Assembly (NCBI RefSeq): GCF_010681825.2
Contig: NZ_CP066776.1
Coordinates: forward strand, 1,364,001-1,428,000
From: Sulfuriroseicoccus oceanibius
GTDB taxonomy: Bacteria; Verrucomicrobiota; Verrucomicrobiia; Verrucomicrobiales; SLCJ01
Length of the DNA stretch: 64,000 nucleotides
Direction: 5' to 3'
Shown: positions 14,262 through 23,775 of the stretch, piece by piece
Layout: the number at the start of each line of letters is the position of its first letter
Position numbering within the stretch: position 1 is the stretch's first letter
Made by a program: the position numbers and the translations under genes
Notes under the pieces: generated by a model
What the model saw: only the letters and a program-made list of their open reading frames with translations
What the model was told of the DNA's origin: nothing
The model's database searches: none

Positions 14262-16493
14262 ATGAATTTACGATCCACCACGATGATGGGGCTGCTGTGC
14301 GCGGCCGGAGTATTGGCACCGCTGCAGGCGGCGGATGTGTCCGTGATCCCGCAACCGGTGCAGGTTGCCGAGCTGTCCGGCGCTCCCTTTGCTGTAACTG
14401 CTGAGACCAAGCTGACCTTTTCGGCTGAGGGTGCCCGCGAGGCTGCCGAGTTGTTGGCCGAGAGTTTGCGCACGCCGACCGGTCTTGAGCTGGTGGTCGG
14501 GCAAGCGGATGCTGCGGCAGCCGGTGCGGTGCACTTTGAACTGGTGAAGATGGACGGTCTCGACCCCGAGGCGTATCAGTTGGTGGTGGAGAATGGCGGA
14601 GTGGTGATCAAGGCGGGTGCTGCCGCGGGATTGATCAATGGCGTGCAGACGTTCCGTCAGTTGTTGCCGAACGAAGTGTTTGCTCAGGCAAAGGCGGACG
14701 GTGTCGAGTGGTCGGTGCCGGCGGTGAAGATTTTCGACGAGCCGGGCTACGAGTGGCGCGGGATGATGCTCGACGTGTCGCGTTACTTCCTGACCAAGGA
14801 GTATGTGATGCGTTACATCGACATGATGGCGGCTCATAAAATGAACGTGCTCCATTGGCACCTCATCGACGACTGCGGCTGGCGTCTGGAGATCAAGAAG
14901 TATCCCAAGCTGACGGAGATCGGTGCTTGGCGCGGTGAAGGGGACCAGCGTCACGGTGGGTTTTACACCCACGAGGATGTGCGCGAGGTGGTCGAGTATG
15001 CCCGCAAGCGTAACGTGACGGTGGTGCCGGAGATTGAGATGCCGGCGCACACATTGTCGGCGCTGGTGGCTTATCCGGAGCTGGGTTGCTTTGGCAAGCA
15101 GTTCACGATGCCGACCAAGCACTCGATCTCGCCTGAGATCTACTGCGTGGGCAAAGAGACGACCTGGAAGTTTTTGGAAGATGTGATGGCTGAAGTGGCC
15201 GAGCTCTTCCCTGCGGAGTACGTCCACATCGGCGGCGATGAGGCGAAGTATGACCGCTGGAACCAGTGCCCGGATTGCCAGGGGCGGGTGAAAGAAGAAG
15301 GGCTGAAGAATTCACACGAGCTCCAAGGCTGGGCGACCGACCGCCTCGGCGAGATCCTGAAAAAGCACAACAAGCGCATCATCGGCTGGGCCGAGGTGCT
15401 CGACTGCGGTGTGGCGAGCGACACCGGAATCATGGCGTGGAACAATCCAAACCACGTGAAGAACGGAGCCGCGAATGGTCACCCTGTGGTTTCGTCGTTG
15501 GTGCGCCACACGTACTTCGACACGCCGGAGAGTAAGTTGCCAGGCGAAAAGCCGGGTGCCCGCTGGACCCCGCCGGTCTCGCTTTCCGACGCCTATAACT
15601 GGAACCCGACTCCCGCTGGTCTGACCAAGGAGCAGGAGAAGAACATCCTCGGCGTCAATGGCTGCATCTGGACTGATATGTTCCTGCACGCCCCACAGCT
15701 TACCGATCGCCCAGACGAAGGGACGACGCGCTCCGAAGCGTACGTTGATTATCTCAGCCTGCCGCGGATGTCGGCGCTGGCCGAGGTGGGGTGGACGCCG
15801 ACGGACAAGCGCGACTACCAGGATTTCCTCGAGCGCATGAGCAGCCACTACCTGCGCTATCAGCAAGCGGGGTATAACTTCCGCCTGCCGGTGCCAAGCA
15901 TGCAGGTGCGTCGGATGCCGGATGGGGCGCTTGAGGTGGCCGGAAGCTCGCCGATTGACGGTGGCGCGGTGCACTACACGCTCGACGGCAGCCAGCCGGA
16001 TGCGAACTCGCCAACGCTGGATGGTAAAGTGAGCGCGCCAAAGGATGCGCAGGTGAAAGCCGTGACCGTTGCAGCCGACGGCATGACCAGCCTCGTCTAT
16101 ACCTTCACCGACCAGGTCAGCAAGTTTGCCAAATACGGCACGCAGATTGGTGAGTGGAAGTCGGGGCAGGTCGGTGATCGCAAGCCGAAGGAAGTCATCT
16201 TTGACGCCACCGGACTGATCGACCGCAATGGCACGTATGTCGTGACGTTCCTCTACACTGGCGGAAGGCAGCGTCTGGATATCGATGGCATCGAGATCGT
16301 GCGCAACGACGTCGACTCGATGGGTAAAGACATCCACCACGGGTTCACTGGAGGGCAGGCCAAGAACAACGAGTACACCGTGAAAGTCGATGGTTACGAG
16401 ACCGGGGCTTCGTTCAAGGTAAAGGCGCTGATCTACGGCGACGAAGGCAGCGACTCGAATGGTGTCGTGCTCATCCGCCGCAAGGAGGACTAA
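14262..16493 (+). CDS. Secreted beta-N-acetylhexosaminidase, GH20
   Basis: 743 residues from ATG 14262 with a signal peptide (MMGLLCAAGVLAPLQAADV). The order is a GH20b N-terminal domain (about 30-155), then the GH20 catalytic barrel (158-520). The barrel carries HWHLIDDCGWRLEIKKYP, VVPEIEMPAHTL and the catalytic Asp326-Glu327 pair in HIGGDEA. A chitobiase C-terminal-like module (GGAVHYTLDGSQPDANSP) and a final beta-rich domain follow. It should release terminal GlcNAc or GalNAc from chitin, glycoproteins or polysaccharides outside the cytoplasm, using substrate-assisted catalysis. A strong terminator follows, so it is a single transcription unit. Confidence 0.95.
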   Translation: MNLRSTTMMGLLCAAGVLAPLQAADVSVIPQPVQVAELSGAPFAVTAETKLTFSAEGAREAAELLAESLRTPTGLELVVGQADAAAAGAVHFELVKMDGLDPEAYQLVVENGGVVIKAGAAAGLINGVQTFRQLLPNEVFAQAKADGVEWSVPAVKIFDEPGYEWRGMMLDVSRYFLTKEYVMRYIDMMAAHKMNVLHWHLIDDCGWRLEIKKYPKLTEIGAWRGEGDQRHGGFYTHEDVREVVEYARKRNVTVVPEIEMPAHTLSALVAYPELGCFGKQFTMPTKHSISPEIYCVGKETTWKFLEDVMAEVAELFPAEYVHIGGDEAKYDRWNQCPDCQGRVKEEGLKNSHELQGWATDRLGEILKKHNKRIIGWAEVLDCGVASDTGIMAWNNPNHVKNGAANGHPVVSSLVRHTYFDTPESKLPGEKPGARWTPPVSLSDAYNWNPTPAGLTKEQEKNILGVNGCIWTDMFLHAPQLTDRPDEGTTRSEAYVDYLSLPRMSALAEVGWTPTDKRDYQDFLERMSSHYLRYQQAGYNFRLPVPSMQVRRMPDGALEVAGSSPIDGGAVHYTLDGSQPDANSPTLDGKVSAPKDAQVKAVTVAADGMTSLVYTFTDQVSKFAKYGTQIGEWKSGQVGDRKPKEVIFDATGLIDRNGTYVVTFLYTGGRQRLDIDGIEIVRNDVDSMGKDIHHGFTGGQAKNNEYTVKVDGYETGASFKVKALIYGDEGSDSNGVVLIRRKED

Positions 16494-16511
16494 GCCGACG
16501 TAGAATTCACC

Positions 16512-16547
16512 AGGCGCGGGGGCTTTATGGTTCCCGCGCCTTTTTTT
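16512..16547 (+). terminator. Rho-independent terminator after the GH20 gene
   Basis: A 9-bp stem (aggcgcggg / cccgcgcct) is followed by seven T residues, 19 bp after the stop codon. Confidence 0.9.
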
Positions 16548-16640
16548 GTGGGGTGGCTCGAGGTTATGCCGCCCCGTTGGGGCTCGGTGTGTTGGCGGTC
16601 TGGTGTCCCACGCCTTCGGCATGGGGTAGTGTGCCAAAGC

Positions 16641-17945
16641 TTCTGCAAAAAGGGTCATGATGATTGATTAGGTTTTTAACAAAACAAGAACCCCTAATCG
16701 TCACACCATGACCCCACGACCAGATAAGACCACAACGCCGCAGTTGAAAAGTATTCTTGCCGAGCAGGAAGATTTTCTGAGGCCCTTGGTTCAGAAATTG
16801 ATGCAGGAGATGCTCGAAGAAGAAATGAACGAGACACTCCAGGCGGTAAAATCAGAACGCAGCGACAGACGCCGAGGTTATCGCAGCGGCAGTTATCAAC
16901 GCAGTCTCCTGACACGGGTAGGAAGGATCGAGCTGCGCGTCCCTCAAGATCGCGACGGACTCTTCAGCACCGAGATCTTCGATCGCTATCAACGCAGCGA
17001 GAAGGCTTTGGTAAGCACCCTGATCGAAATGTACGTGCAGGGCGTCTCGACACGTAAAGTCGCGCAGATCACCGAGGAGCTCTGCGGTCACCGGGTCAGC
17101 GCCAGTGTGGTAAGCAGGCTGAACAAAACGTTGGACGAAGAGCTTGAGAACTTTGCCCGACGCAAGCTCAACCACGCTTATCCTTACCTCATCCTGGATG
17201 CCCGCTACGAAAAGGTTCGAGAGAACGGCGTGGTGCGCAGCCAGGCTGTGTTGATCGCCATTGGCATCAGTTGGGATGGCCGACGGGAGGTCCTTGCTAC
17301 CGAGCTCGATCAAAGGGAAAGCGGAAGCAGCTGGAAGAACTTCCTACTTCAACTCAAGCAACGCGGACTGACGGGTGTTGAGTTCTGCGTGACTGATAAC
17401 CATGCCGGCCTGCGACGAGCTATCAGCGAAGTGCTTCCCGAGGCGCTGTGGCAACGCTGCTACGTCCACTTCCTTCGCAACGCTCTTGATCATCTACCTC
17501 GCAAGCATGACGACGACTGCTGCACCGAGCTGCGCTGGATCTATGACCGTCGAGACATCAATGAAGCGCGTCAGGATCTGCGGGCATGGTTGGCGAAGTG
17601 GGGAGGCAAATACCACAAGCTCTGTGACTGGGTCGAAAGTGAGATCGAAGAAACGCTCACCTTTTATCGACTTCCCAGAGAGCATCACAAGCATCTCAAA
17701 AGCACGAATATGCTCGAGCGACTCAATGAGGAGATTAAGCGTCGTACGCACATTATCCGAACCTTCCCCAACCAGGCTGCAGCCCAACGTTTAATCCGGG
17801 CTGTCACGCATCAAGTCCATGAGCAGTGGATCGATCAACACCGCTACCTGAACATGGATCACCTCAAAGAAGCCCAAAAGCTCAGCCTTACTTCAAATCA
17901 AACGTCCGCAGCCTGATCATCATCCATCAAACCCTTTTTGCAGAA
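16641..17945 (+). mobile_element. IS256-family insertion sequence
   Basis: The transposase is flanked by imperfect terminal inverted repeats that start ttctgcaaaaagggt at 16641 and end accctttttgcagaa at 17945. Inside the left end a further similarity (atgatgatt) extends the repeat. No 8-9 bp target duplication can be seen: left flank gccaaagc, right flank cttgacgt. The element lies in a repeat-like stretch (cgccttcggcatgggg on the left, ccggcatgggctatgttgggg on the right). Confidence 0.88.
16708..17916 (+). CDS. IS256-family (mutator-type) transposase
   Basis: 402 residues, the usual size. The N-terminal part has the family segment RRGYRSGSYQRSLLTRVG and a DNA-binding helix-turn-helix region. 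The catalytic DDE core shows YLILDARYEKVRENG (first Asp), CVTDNHAGLRRAI (second Asp), the C/H-rich segment WQRCYVHFLRNALDHLP, and STNMLERLNEEIKRRT with the final Glu. It moves the element through a circular copy-out intermediate. The frame is complete with no mutations, so activity is possible. Confidence 0.95.
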   Translation: MTPRPDKTTTPQLKSILAEQEDFLRPLVQKLMQEMLEEEMNETLQAVKSERSDRRRGYRSGSYQRSLLTRVGRIELRVPQDRDGLFSTEIFDRYQRSEKALVSTLIEMYVQGVSTRKVAQITEELCGHRVSASVVSRLNKTLDEELENFARRKLNHAYPYLILDARYEKVRENGVVRSQAVLIAIGISWDGRREVLATELDQRESGSSWKNFLLQLKQRGLTGVEFCVTDNHAGLRRAISEVLPEALWQRCYVHFLRNALDHLPRKHDDDCCTELRWIYDRRDINEARQDLRAWLAKWGGKYHKLCDWVESEIEETLTFYRLPREHHKHLKSTNMLERLNEEIKRRTHIIRTFPNQAAAQRLIRAVTHQVHEQWIDQHRYLNMDHLKEAQKLSLTSNQTSAA

Positions 17946-18126
17946 CTTGACGTACATAACCCGGCATGGGCTATGTTGGGGCGCACCTCCGGTGCTGGGG
18001 AGTGCGCGCTGCGCGCGGGGGGCAGGGGTGCCAAGGCGATGCTTGGCGTTCCAGAGGGGGCGGAGGGGCCGTCGATCTTCGTATCGGCGGTGGAGGGGAT
18101 CCGGTGGAAGCGCTGGCTGGAAATAC

Positions 18127-18161
18127 AAAAACGGCCGCGCTCCTGGGGAGGGGCGCGGCCG
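18127..18161 (-). terminator. Terminator of the gltX unit
   Basis: The stem cggccgcgc / gcgcggccg (18132-18140 with 18153-18161) is followed, on the minus strand, by a TTTTTGT run. It lies 15 bp past the gltX stop. Between 17946 and 18126 only repeat-like GC-rich sequence is seen. Confidence 0.85.
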
Positions 18162-18175
18162 TGGTGGGAATTGAT

Positions 18176-19507
18176 TTAGCCTTTGGCTTGCTCGAGCACG
18201 CTGATGGCGCGGGCGAGGGTGGTTTCTTTGCCGAGGATCTCGATGAGAGGCATCAGGTCAGGACCTCCTGCTTTGCCGGTGGTGAGCACGCGCAGTGGGA
18301 ACATGAGCTTGCCCATCTTGGTGCCGAGTTCACCTGCCAATGCGTTGAGTGCTGGCTTGATGTGGTCGGCATCCCATTCGGTCGCGTCGATGGATTCGAG
18401 TGCGCCGACGATGGCTGCTGCTGTTTCGAGTTGTCCTTCTTTGCCGAAGGCTTTGGCCTTGGCGTCGTCGGCGAGCGTTGCGGTGCTGCCGAAGAAGTAG
18501 CCGAACCATTCAGGTAGTTCGCTGGTAAGGCGGACTTTCTCGCGTACGAGGTCGAGGATGCTGATGAGGAGGTCGCGGTCGTCGGTCGGGATTCCGGCGC
18601 TTTCGAGTGCAGGCAAGATGAGGTCGAGGACTTTTGCGGCGTCTGCTTGCTGGAGGTACTGCTGGTTGAACCAACGGCATTTGTCCAAATCGAAGACCGC
18701 GCTCTTACGGTTGATTCCATCGAATCCGAAGCGCTCGACGATTTCGCTCAATGGGAGTACTTCGTCTTCGATCTTAGGCGACCAGCCCAGCAGCGAGAGG
18801 AAGTTGATCACCGCCTCAGGAAGGAATCCACCTTCGATATAACTGCGGACCGATGCACCCTCATCGCGCTTCGACATCTTTGATCCATTGTCGTTCAAGA
18901 TGAGCGGGGTGTGGGCGAAGATTGGAGGTTCGACTCCGAATGCCTCATAGAGCTGAACGTGCTTGTGCGTGTTGCTCAAGTGGTCGTCGCCACGGATCAC
19001 GTGGGTGATCTTCATTTCGATGTCGTCCACCACGTTGACGAAGTGGAAAACGTAGCCGCCGTTGCTGCGTTTGACGACCATGTCCGGTGTGTTGGATGTA
19101 TCGCGGTAGTCGATGGTGACGTCGCCTGCGACTTCGTCGTGGACGGTGATTGGCTCGCGCTTGAAGCGGAAGCGCCAGGCGCCCTCGTCTTCGTAGACGC
19201 GGCCTGCCTCGACGAGTTTTTCGAAATAGCGGTCGTAGATCTCCTTGCGCTGCGACTGGCAGTACGGGCCGTAGTCGCCTCCTTTGTCCGGACCTTCATC
19301 CCAGTCGAGGCCGAGCCACGCCATGCCCTCGAAGATCGCTGCGAATGCTTCTTCGGTGTTGCGTTCGTCGTCGGTGTCTTCCACGCGCAGGATGAACTTG
19401 CCCTCTGCGCCGTGTTTGCGGGCGTAGAGCCAGTTGAAGAGCGCGGTGCGTGCGCCGCCCACGTGGAGGTAGCCGGTTGGGCTGGGTGCGAATCGGGTAC
19501 GGATCAT
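18176..19507 (-). CDS. gltX: Glutamyl-tRNA synthetase
   Basis: 443 residues; class I synthetase that charges tRNA-Glu in the cytoplasm. The HIGH-type motif is in FAPSPTGYLHVGGARTA at residues 7-23. The KMSKS-type motif is GSKMSKRDEGASV near residue 235. The segment VIRGDDHLSNTHKHVQLYEAFG between them is typical. The protein is slightly short for the family (usually 460-490), with the anticodon-binding domain still recognisable. Whether it is discriminating or also charges tRNA-Gln cannot be told from the sequence. It has its own terminator and an upstream terminator-like palindrome, so it is a single unit. Confidence 0.96.
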   Translation of the reverse strand: MIRTRFAPSPTGYLHVGGARTALFNWLYARKHGAEGKFILRVEDTDDERNTEEAFAAIFEGMAWLGLDWDEGPDKGGDYGPYCQSQRKEIYDRYFEKLVEAGRVYEDEGAWRFRFKREPITVHDEVAGDVTIDYRDTSNTPDMVVKRSNGGYVFHFVNVVDDIEMKITHVIRGDDHLSNTHKHVQLYEAFGVEPPIFAHTPLILNDNGSKMSKRDEGASVRSYIEGGFLPEAVINFLSLLGWSPKIEDEVLPLSEIVERFGFDGINRKSAVFDLDKCRWFNQQYLQQADAAKVLDLILPALESAGIPTDDRDLLISILDLVREKVRLTSELPEWFGYFFGSTATLADDAKAKAFGKEGQLETAAAIVGALESIDATEWDADHIKPALNALAGELGTKMGKLMFPLRVLTTGKAGGPDLMPLIEILGKETTLARAISVLEQAKG

Positions 19508-19601
19508 AATCGGGTGTCTCGTGAAAATTGGGTGACCGCGGGATCGATCAAGAGAGAAACGGTGGCGAGGCGTGAGGGGATGTCAATGCTGGCTGTGGGA
19601 C

Positions 19602-19637
19602 ACAAAAATAGGTCCTATAAGACTTATAGGACCTATT
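19602..19637 (-). terminator. Near-perfect palindrome, likely terminator of the resB-ccsA unit
   Basis: Fifteen-base arms (aataggtcctataag / cttataggacctatt) with one central base are followed on the minus strand by TTTTTG. It lies 30 bp past the ccsA stop and about 95 bp upstream of gltX. The sequence resembles short tataggacctat-type repeats, so it may also be a dispersed palindrome. Confidence 0.65.
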
Positions 19638-19666
19638 GAATGATTGCTCAGCGATGAGGTGGCCCC

Positions 19667-21643
19667 TTACGCCTTGGTCGGCTTGCGGTGGGTCACCACG
19701 GTCAGGCCGGCCATGACGACAATCGCCACGCACGACCAGCCGAGGGCTTCCAGTGCGCCTTCGCGGAAGCCGTACGAGTGAAGACCCACACCGAGGAGGT
19801 TGGTGCCGAACCATGACCACAGCGTGATAGCAATGCCGAGGATGGACATTGCCATGAACCCAGGGTCCCGGCAGATGCCGCCGAGTCGGGCGTGAAGCAT
19901 CAAGGCATTCCACAGCACGATGATGAGCGCGCCGTTTTCCTTTGGGTCCCAGCCCCAGAAACGGCCCCAGCTTTGGTCGGCCCAGATACCACCAAGCACG
20001 GTGCCCACGAACGAGAACAACAAAGCAAAGCAGACGATGCCGTAGGTCGAGGCATAGAGTGCACGGTTGCCGTCCTTGCCGAGAATGTTCGGGCTGATCA
20101 TGTTGGCGATGCCGTAGATCAGGCCGAGGAAGCCGGCGAGGAAGCAGGCGGAATAGCCGAGGGTGATGATGATGACGTGGGTGGTGAGCCAGAAGTTGCT
20201 GTCGAGCACGGCTTGCTTCACTTCCATGGTGTCGCCATCGAACGAGAGTTGGCGGGCGATGATGAGAGAAAGCACGCCGAGGCAGGCTGCGACGAAGCTG
20301 CCGATGCCATTGCGCAGGACGCCCTTTTCCAACAAAAGCGCGACGGCAGCGCCACCCCAGCCGACGAAGACGGCGGACGAGTAGAGGTTGGTCACGGGCG
20401 GGCGGCCGGAGAGGTAGATGCGCAATGCGATGCCGATGGTGTGGACGATCAGGGCAATGACGATGATCCAGAAGGCGGAGACGGTGAGCTGCTCACGCCA
20501 GATCAGCCAACCGGCCAGAATGATGAGTCCGGCGATGATGTAGATCACCAGTGAGATCATGAAGGGATCCGCCCCATTGAACCAGAACTCGGTCTGGGAC
20601 TTGTCGGTGGCTGCAAAACCTTGGCTGTCGATCCAAGCGAGGTAGTCGCTAACGGCCTGGTTGAACGATGCGCCATTGTCCTTGGCGATGGCTCGGTAGC
20701 CGTCGCCGATGCGCGCCCATGCCATCAGTGCGGCGTCTTCGGTTTTGGTGCGCTCCGGGGCGATGGCGGCGGCACCGGCTTTGCGCCATTGGGAGATGTC
20801 GGCGCCTGCTTCCAGAGGTGGCAGCGGGTGCATGGCGAGTGCGGTGTTGGAGGAATCGATCTCCTGCATCATCGCCATCAGTTGGCTGATCTTGGCGATT
20901 TGGAGGGATTGGTCTTCGTTGAGGCGGTTGGCGACGTCGGTGTCCGAACCTTCCAAATCGACGCCCTGCATGGCGGCGGAGGCCTCACGCATCATGCGGG
21001 TGAAGTCCTGTAGTGTGGCTTCGTAGTAGGCGGTGCCGGGTGGCTGGATGGCGCTGCTGATATTGAGAAACTCACCAACGCGCTGGGCGACGGCGGTGAT
21101 CTGTTTGTCGAACGTGGTGATGCGGTCCTTGGGCTTCTGGGCCGCGGTGGTGGCGAGCTGGTTGATGCGGTCGCGGGCGGCGAGGATGGTGCGCGCGCTG
21201 AAGCGTTTTTCCATCGACCCCTCTTCGCCGAAGAGAGCCTTCACGTTGTCGTTTTCCACCAGGATGATGTCGCGGGTGGCAGCGGCCGGGCCGTCGAAGA
21301 GAACTTCTGCGAGCCAGGCGTTGCGGTCGAGGACCCACGAGTCGCCGCGGCCCATGCGACCCGACTTTACCGTGGCGTGAGCTGGCTTTTTCGCCATGTC
21401 GGTGCCGGAAATTACGCCCTTGCCGTGGATGGCAAGCAGTTGGTTGCGGGCGAGGGTGTCGAGCGGTTTGATGCGCCCGCTTTTGAGCACAGGGATGCGT
21501 CCAAACTCAGCGAAGTTCGGGCCGGATTCCGGTGTCGAGCGGGGCGATGTCATTTGCTTTGCCACGGCGACCAATGTGATGAGCGCGAGGACCCATGCCG
21601 TGATCTTGGTGGACTTGGAAAGCTTGGTGCGTTGCGTAGCCAT
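19667..21643 (-). CDS. ccsA: Cytochrome c maturation protein CcsA/ResC with a long N-terminal extension
   Basis: 658 residues. The C-terminal third is a polytopic CcsA domain with the tryptophan-rich haem-handling motif GGIWADQSWGRFWGWDPKEN. Conserved His are seen in LTTHVIIITLGYS and VGLHSYGF. With ResB it carries haem across the membrane and attaches it to apocytochromes c (system II). The first roughly 350 residues are unusual: one membrane anchor, then a long soluble, probably periplasmic region (FAEFGRIPVLKSGRIKPLDTLARNQLL...) before the membrane domain. The resB gene lies 21 bp upstream on the same strand. Confidence 0.92.
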   Translation of the reverse strand: MATQRTKLSKSTKITAWVLALITLVAVAKQMTSPRSTPESGPNFAEFGRIPVLKSGRIKPLDTLARNQLLAIHGKGVISGTDMAKKPAHATVKSGRMGRGDSWVLDRNAWLAEVLFDGPAAATRDIILVENDNVKALFGEEGSMEKRFSARTILAARDRINQLATTAAQKPKDRITTFDKQITAVAQRVGEFLNISSAIQPPGTAYYEATLQDFTRMMREASAAMQGVDLEGSDTDVANRLNEDQSLQIAKISQLMAMMQEIDSSNTALAMHPLPPLEAGADISQWRKAGAAAIAPERTKTEDAALMAWARIGDGYRAIAKDNGASFNQAVSDYLAWIDSQGFAATDKSQTEFWFNGADPFMISLVIYIIAGLIILAGWLIWREQLTVSAFWIIVIALIVHTIGIALRIYLSGRPPVTNLYSSAVFVGWGGAAVALLLEKGVLRNGIGSFVAACLGVLSLIIARQLSFDGDTMEVKQAVLDSNFWLTTHVIIITLGYSACFLAGFLGLIYGIANMISPNILGKDGNRALYASTYGIVCFALLFSFVGTVLGGIWADQSWGRFWGWDPKENGALIIVLWNALMLHARLGGICRDPGFMAMSILGIAITLWSWFGTNLLGVGLHSYGFREGALEALGWSCVAIVVMAGLTVVTHRKPTKA

Positions 21644-21664
21644 GACGGATCGATGGTTGAGGGG

Positions 21665-22918
21665 TTAGGCTGCGGTGGCTTTGGATTTGCGGTTGGACGA
21701 CTTGCTGGCGAAGCGGTTCAGCGAGTAGCCGAACTGCCACAGCATGCCGATGCTGACAACGATGGTGCCGATGTAAGGGAACGACCAAACCGGGTTCTCC
21801 ACGACCTGCAGGAAGGTGGTGGTTTCCTGTTGTCCGAAGCTGTGTTGGAAGAGCGTGAACCCATTGGTGCGCAGCGGGTGGTTCATCCAGATGCGGTGGG
21901 CCTGTCCTTCGCGGTCCTCGTCCGTGGTGATGCGGACGTGGGAGCTGAAGTCCTTGGCGATGTCGCTGCCTGGGTAGCGGTTGAACTGGAAGTCGTCGAG
22001 CGTGACGCTGAACGGCATGTAGACGCGGCGCGGGCGCAGGCGCAGGGTGAACGTGCGGTCGCCGAGTTGGATCACGTCGGCACCGGTCCATGAGGTTGAG
22101 AGGAAGTAAGTGCCGAGTTCACGCTGGGTGGCGGTTTCCGTCAGGGTGACGAGAGCGGCCGGATGGTTGGGTGGGTTGCCGTCTTCGCGTGAGTTGTAAT
22201 TGATTGGCCGGTACGAGAAGTTGGCACCGAGACCGGTGGTGGCTTTTGGTGCGGCGAAGCCGGCGGGTGCGTTGGCGCGCATGGCGACGATCGCGTTCTC
22301 GTAGTGGTCTTCGATTTTCGCGGTGATGCCGGAATCCGCGAGTGGGATCGAGGCACCGATTTTCAGCATGCCGCGGTTGGCGACATAGTGTTTTTCGCGG
22401 GTTGGGTCGGTGACGTCGACCAGAGCGAGTTCTTCTTTGATCGGGACGCTGACTTCCGAGAAGTTGACTGTTTCGCCTTCGTTGATGGTCATGCGGGACT
22501 CGACGGCGGTGAGACCGGTGAAGAGCTCGCCTAGCATGAGGAAGACAATCCCGAGGTGGATCAGGTGGATGCCGAGCTTTTTCCACGACAACTTGAAGTG
22601 GATGATCGGCGCCATGATCAGGTTGATCAGCAACAACCCGCCAATGAGGTAGCCGCCCGGCATGAAGAGCCGGAAGCGAACGGTTTTCGGGATGTAGTCG
22701 CCGGTGAGCTCATCGACCACGCCACCACTGGTGAAGTCGTAGTACGTGATGAAGCTGCGGAAGTAGTGCTGCTGCACTTCCCAGATGCCGACGTCTTTCT
22801 GCGCCCACGTGCCGAAGAAGACGAGCACGATGGCGAAGAAGAGGAGGGTGATATTCAGGCGCAGCGATGCGAAGAACGCGGCGACCTGACCGAGAGCGGA
22901 TTTGCGGGGGATTCCCAT
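21665..22918 (-). CDS. resB: ResB-like cytochrome c biogenesis protein
   Basis: 417 residues. The N-terminal segment FFASLRLNITLLFFAIVLVF is the ResB-type first helix with the usual 'LaslkltiilLlllalvs' pattern. Further membrane segments lie near residues 75-130, then a large periplasmic domain and a final helix near 380-400. It works with CcsA to deliver and reduce haem for covalent attachment to c-type cytochromes. It is translated just before ccsA with a 21-bp gap, so the two form an operon. A lipoprotein gene precedes it by 45 bp and may be co-transcribed. Confidence 0.9.
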   Translation of the reverse strand: MGIPRKSALGQVAAFFASLRLNITLLFFAIVLVFFGTWAQKDVGIWEVQQHYFRSFITYYDFTSGGVVDELTGDYIPKTVRFRLFMPGGYLIGGLLLINLIMAPIIHFKLSWKKLGIHLIHLGIVFLMLGELFTGLTAVESRMTINEGETVNFSEVSVPIKEELALVDVTDPTREKHYVANRGMLKIGASIPLADSGITAKIEDHYENAIVAMRANAPAGFAAPKATTGLGANFSYRPINYNSREDGNPPNHPAALVTLTETATQRELGTYFLSTSWTGADVIQLGDRTFTLRLRPRRVYMPFSVTLDDFQFNRYPGSDIAKDFSSHVRITTDEDREGQAHRIWMNHPLRTNGFTLFQHSFGQQETTTFLQVVENPVWSFPYIGTIVVSIGMLWQFGYSLNRFASKSSNRKSKATAA

Positions 22919-22963
22919 AATCGTACGGACAGGAGAGGTGGAGCTAGTACGGGCTCTGGTGCG

Positions 22964-23608
22964 TTATTTTTCGCCTTTTACGCGGATGCTGCGGAGGCAG
23001 TTCATGAACGCGTCGCGCTGGGCGTCGACGATGTCGCCGCTGGCGCTGATTTTGAAGAAGTAGGTGTCGCCGGGGACGGGGACGATGGCGGCGATGGTTT
23101 GGCGCGAGCGGTCTGCTGTTGCCATGTCGAAGACGAGTGCGGTTTCTTCGCCTACCGGTACCTTGATGGCCGAGGCGATGAGCTCCTCTTCGCTCAGAGA
23201 GTCGAGTCCGAGTTGGCCGCGCCAGCGGTTGACGTTTGGCCCGACCGCGCCCTTGATGCCGGCGGTGACGGTGATCATGGCGAGAGGCGAGCCATTTTCG
23301 TCATTGATAGCGTAGCGTGCGCGATCGAACGAGTTGGCGTTGTTGATCTTCGTCCATTCGGCGGGCACGTCCCACTCGATCGGATTGGATGCGGGTGCCG
23401 CGGGAGGAAGCATGCTGGAACCGCCGAGAGATGGCATCGATCCACCATGAGGCGATGCGGGCTGCGTTGGTTTGGCAGCGTTTGGTGGGACGATGACTTC
23501 GTAAACCTGGACGCCGTCCGAGGAGTCGGAACATGCGGTGAGGGCGATGGCCAGAGGGGCTGCGGCAACCACGGCGAGGTTGCGGATCAGAGAGCTCGTT
23601 CTACGCAT
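22964..23608 (-). CDS. Lipoprotein of unknown function upstream of resB
   Basis: 214 residues. The signal peptide ends in a lipobox (LTACSDSSDG, Cys26), then comes a Pro/Ser-rich linker (about 45-75). A compact domain from about residue 76 follows (IEWDVPAEWTKINNANSFDRARYAI..., IVPVPGDTYFFKISASGDIV). This domain has the look of a small ligand-binding or chaperone-like module; no enzyme motif is visible. It lies 45 bp before resB on the same strand, so a helper role in cytochrome c maturation or respiration is a reasonable inference, not a demonstrated one. Confidence 0.65.
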   Translation of the reverse strand: MRRTSSLIRNLAVVAAAPLAIALTACSDSSDGVQVYEVIVPPNAAKPTQPASPHGGSMPSLGGSSMLPPAAPASNPIEWDVPAEWTKINNANSFDRARYAINDENGSPLAMITVTAGIKGAVGPNVNRWRGQLGLDSLSEEELIASAIKVPVGEETALVFDMATADRSRQTIAAIVPVPGDTYFFKISASGDIVDAQRDAFMNCLRSIRVKGEK

Positions 23609-23775
23609 GCGCGAAGGTAGAGCGGTTTGTGCGGATTTCCAGTGAAACCGATGGGGGATGCCGCCGGATTATCCAATGGCTGGCAGATTCTTTGCAGTGG
23701 CGTATGATTCGGGTTGTCAACGCGCCTGCGATGGCTATGACGAGCAGGGACAAGGAACCTTGAAATTCCTAATTT

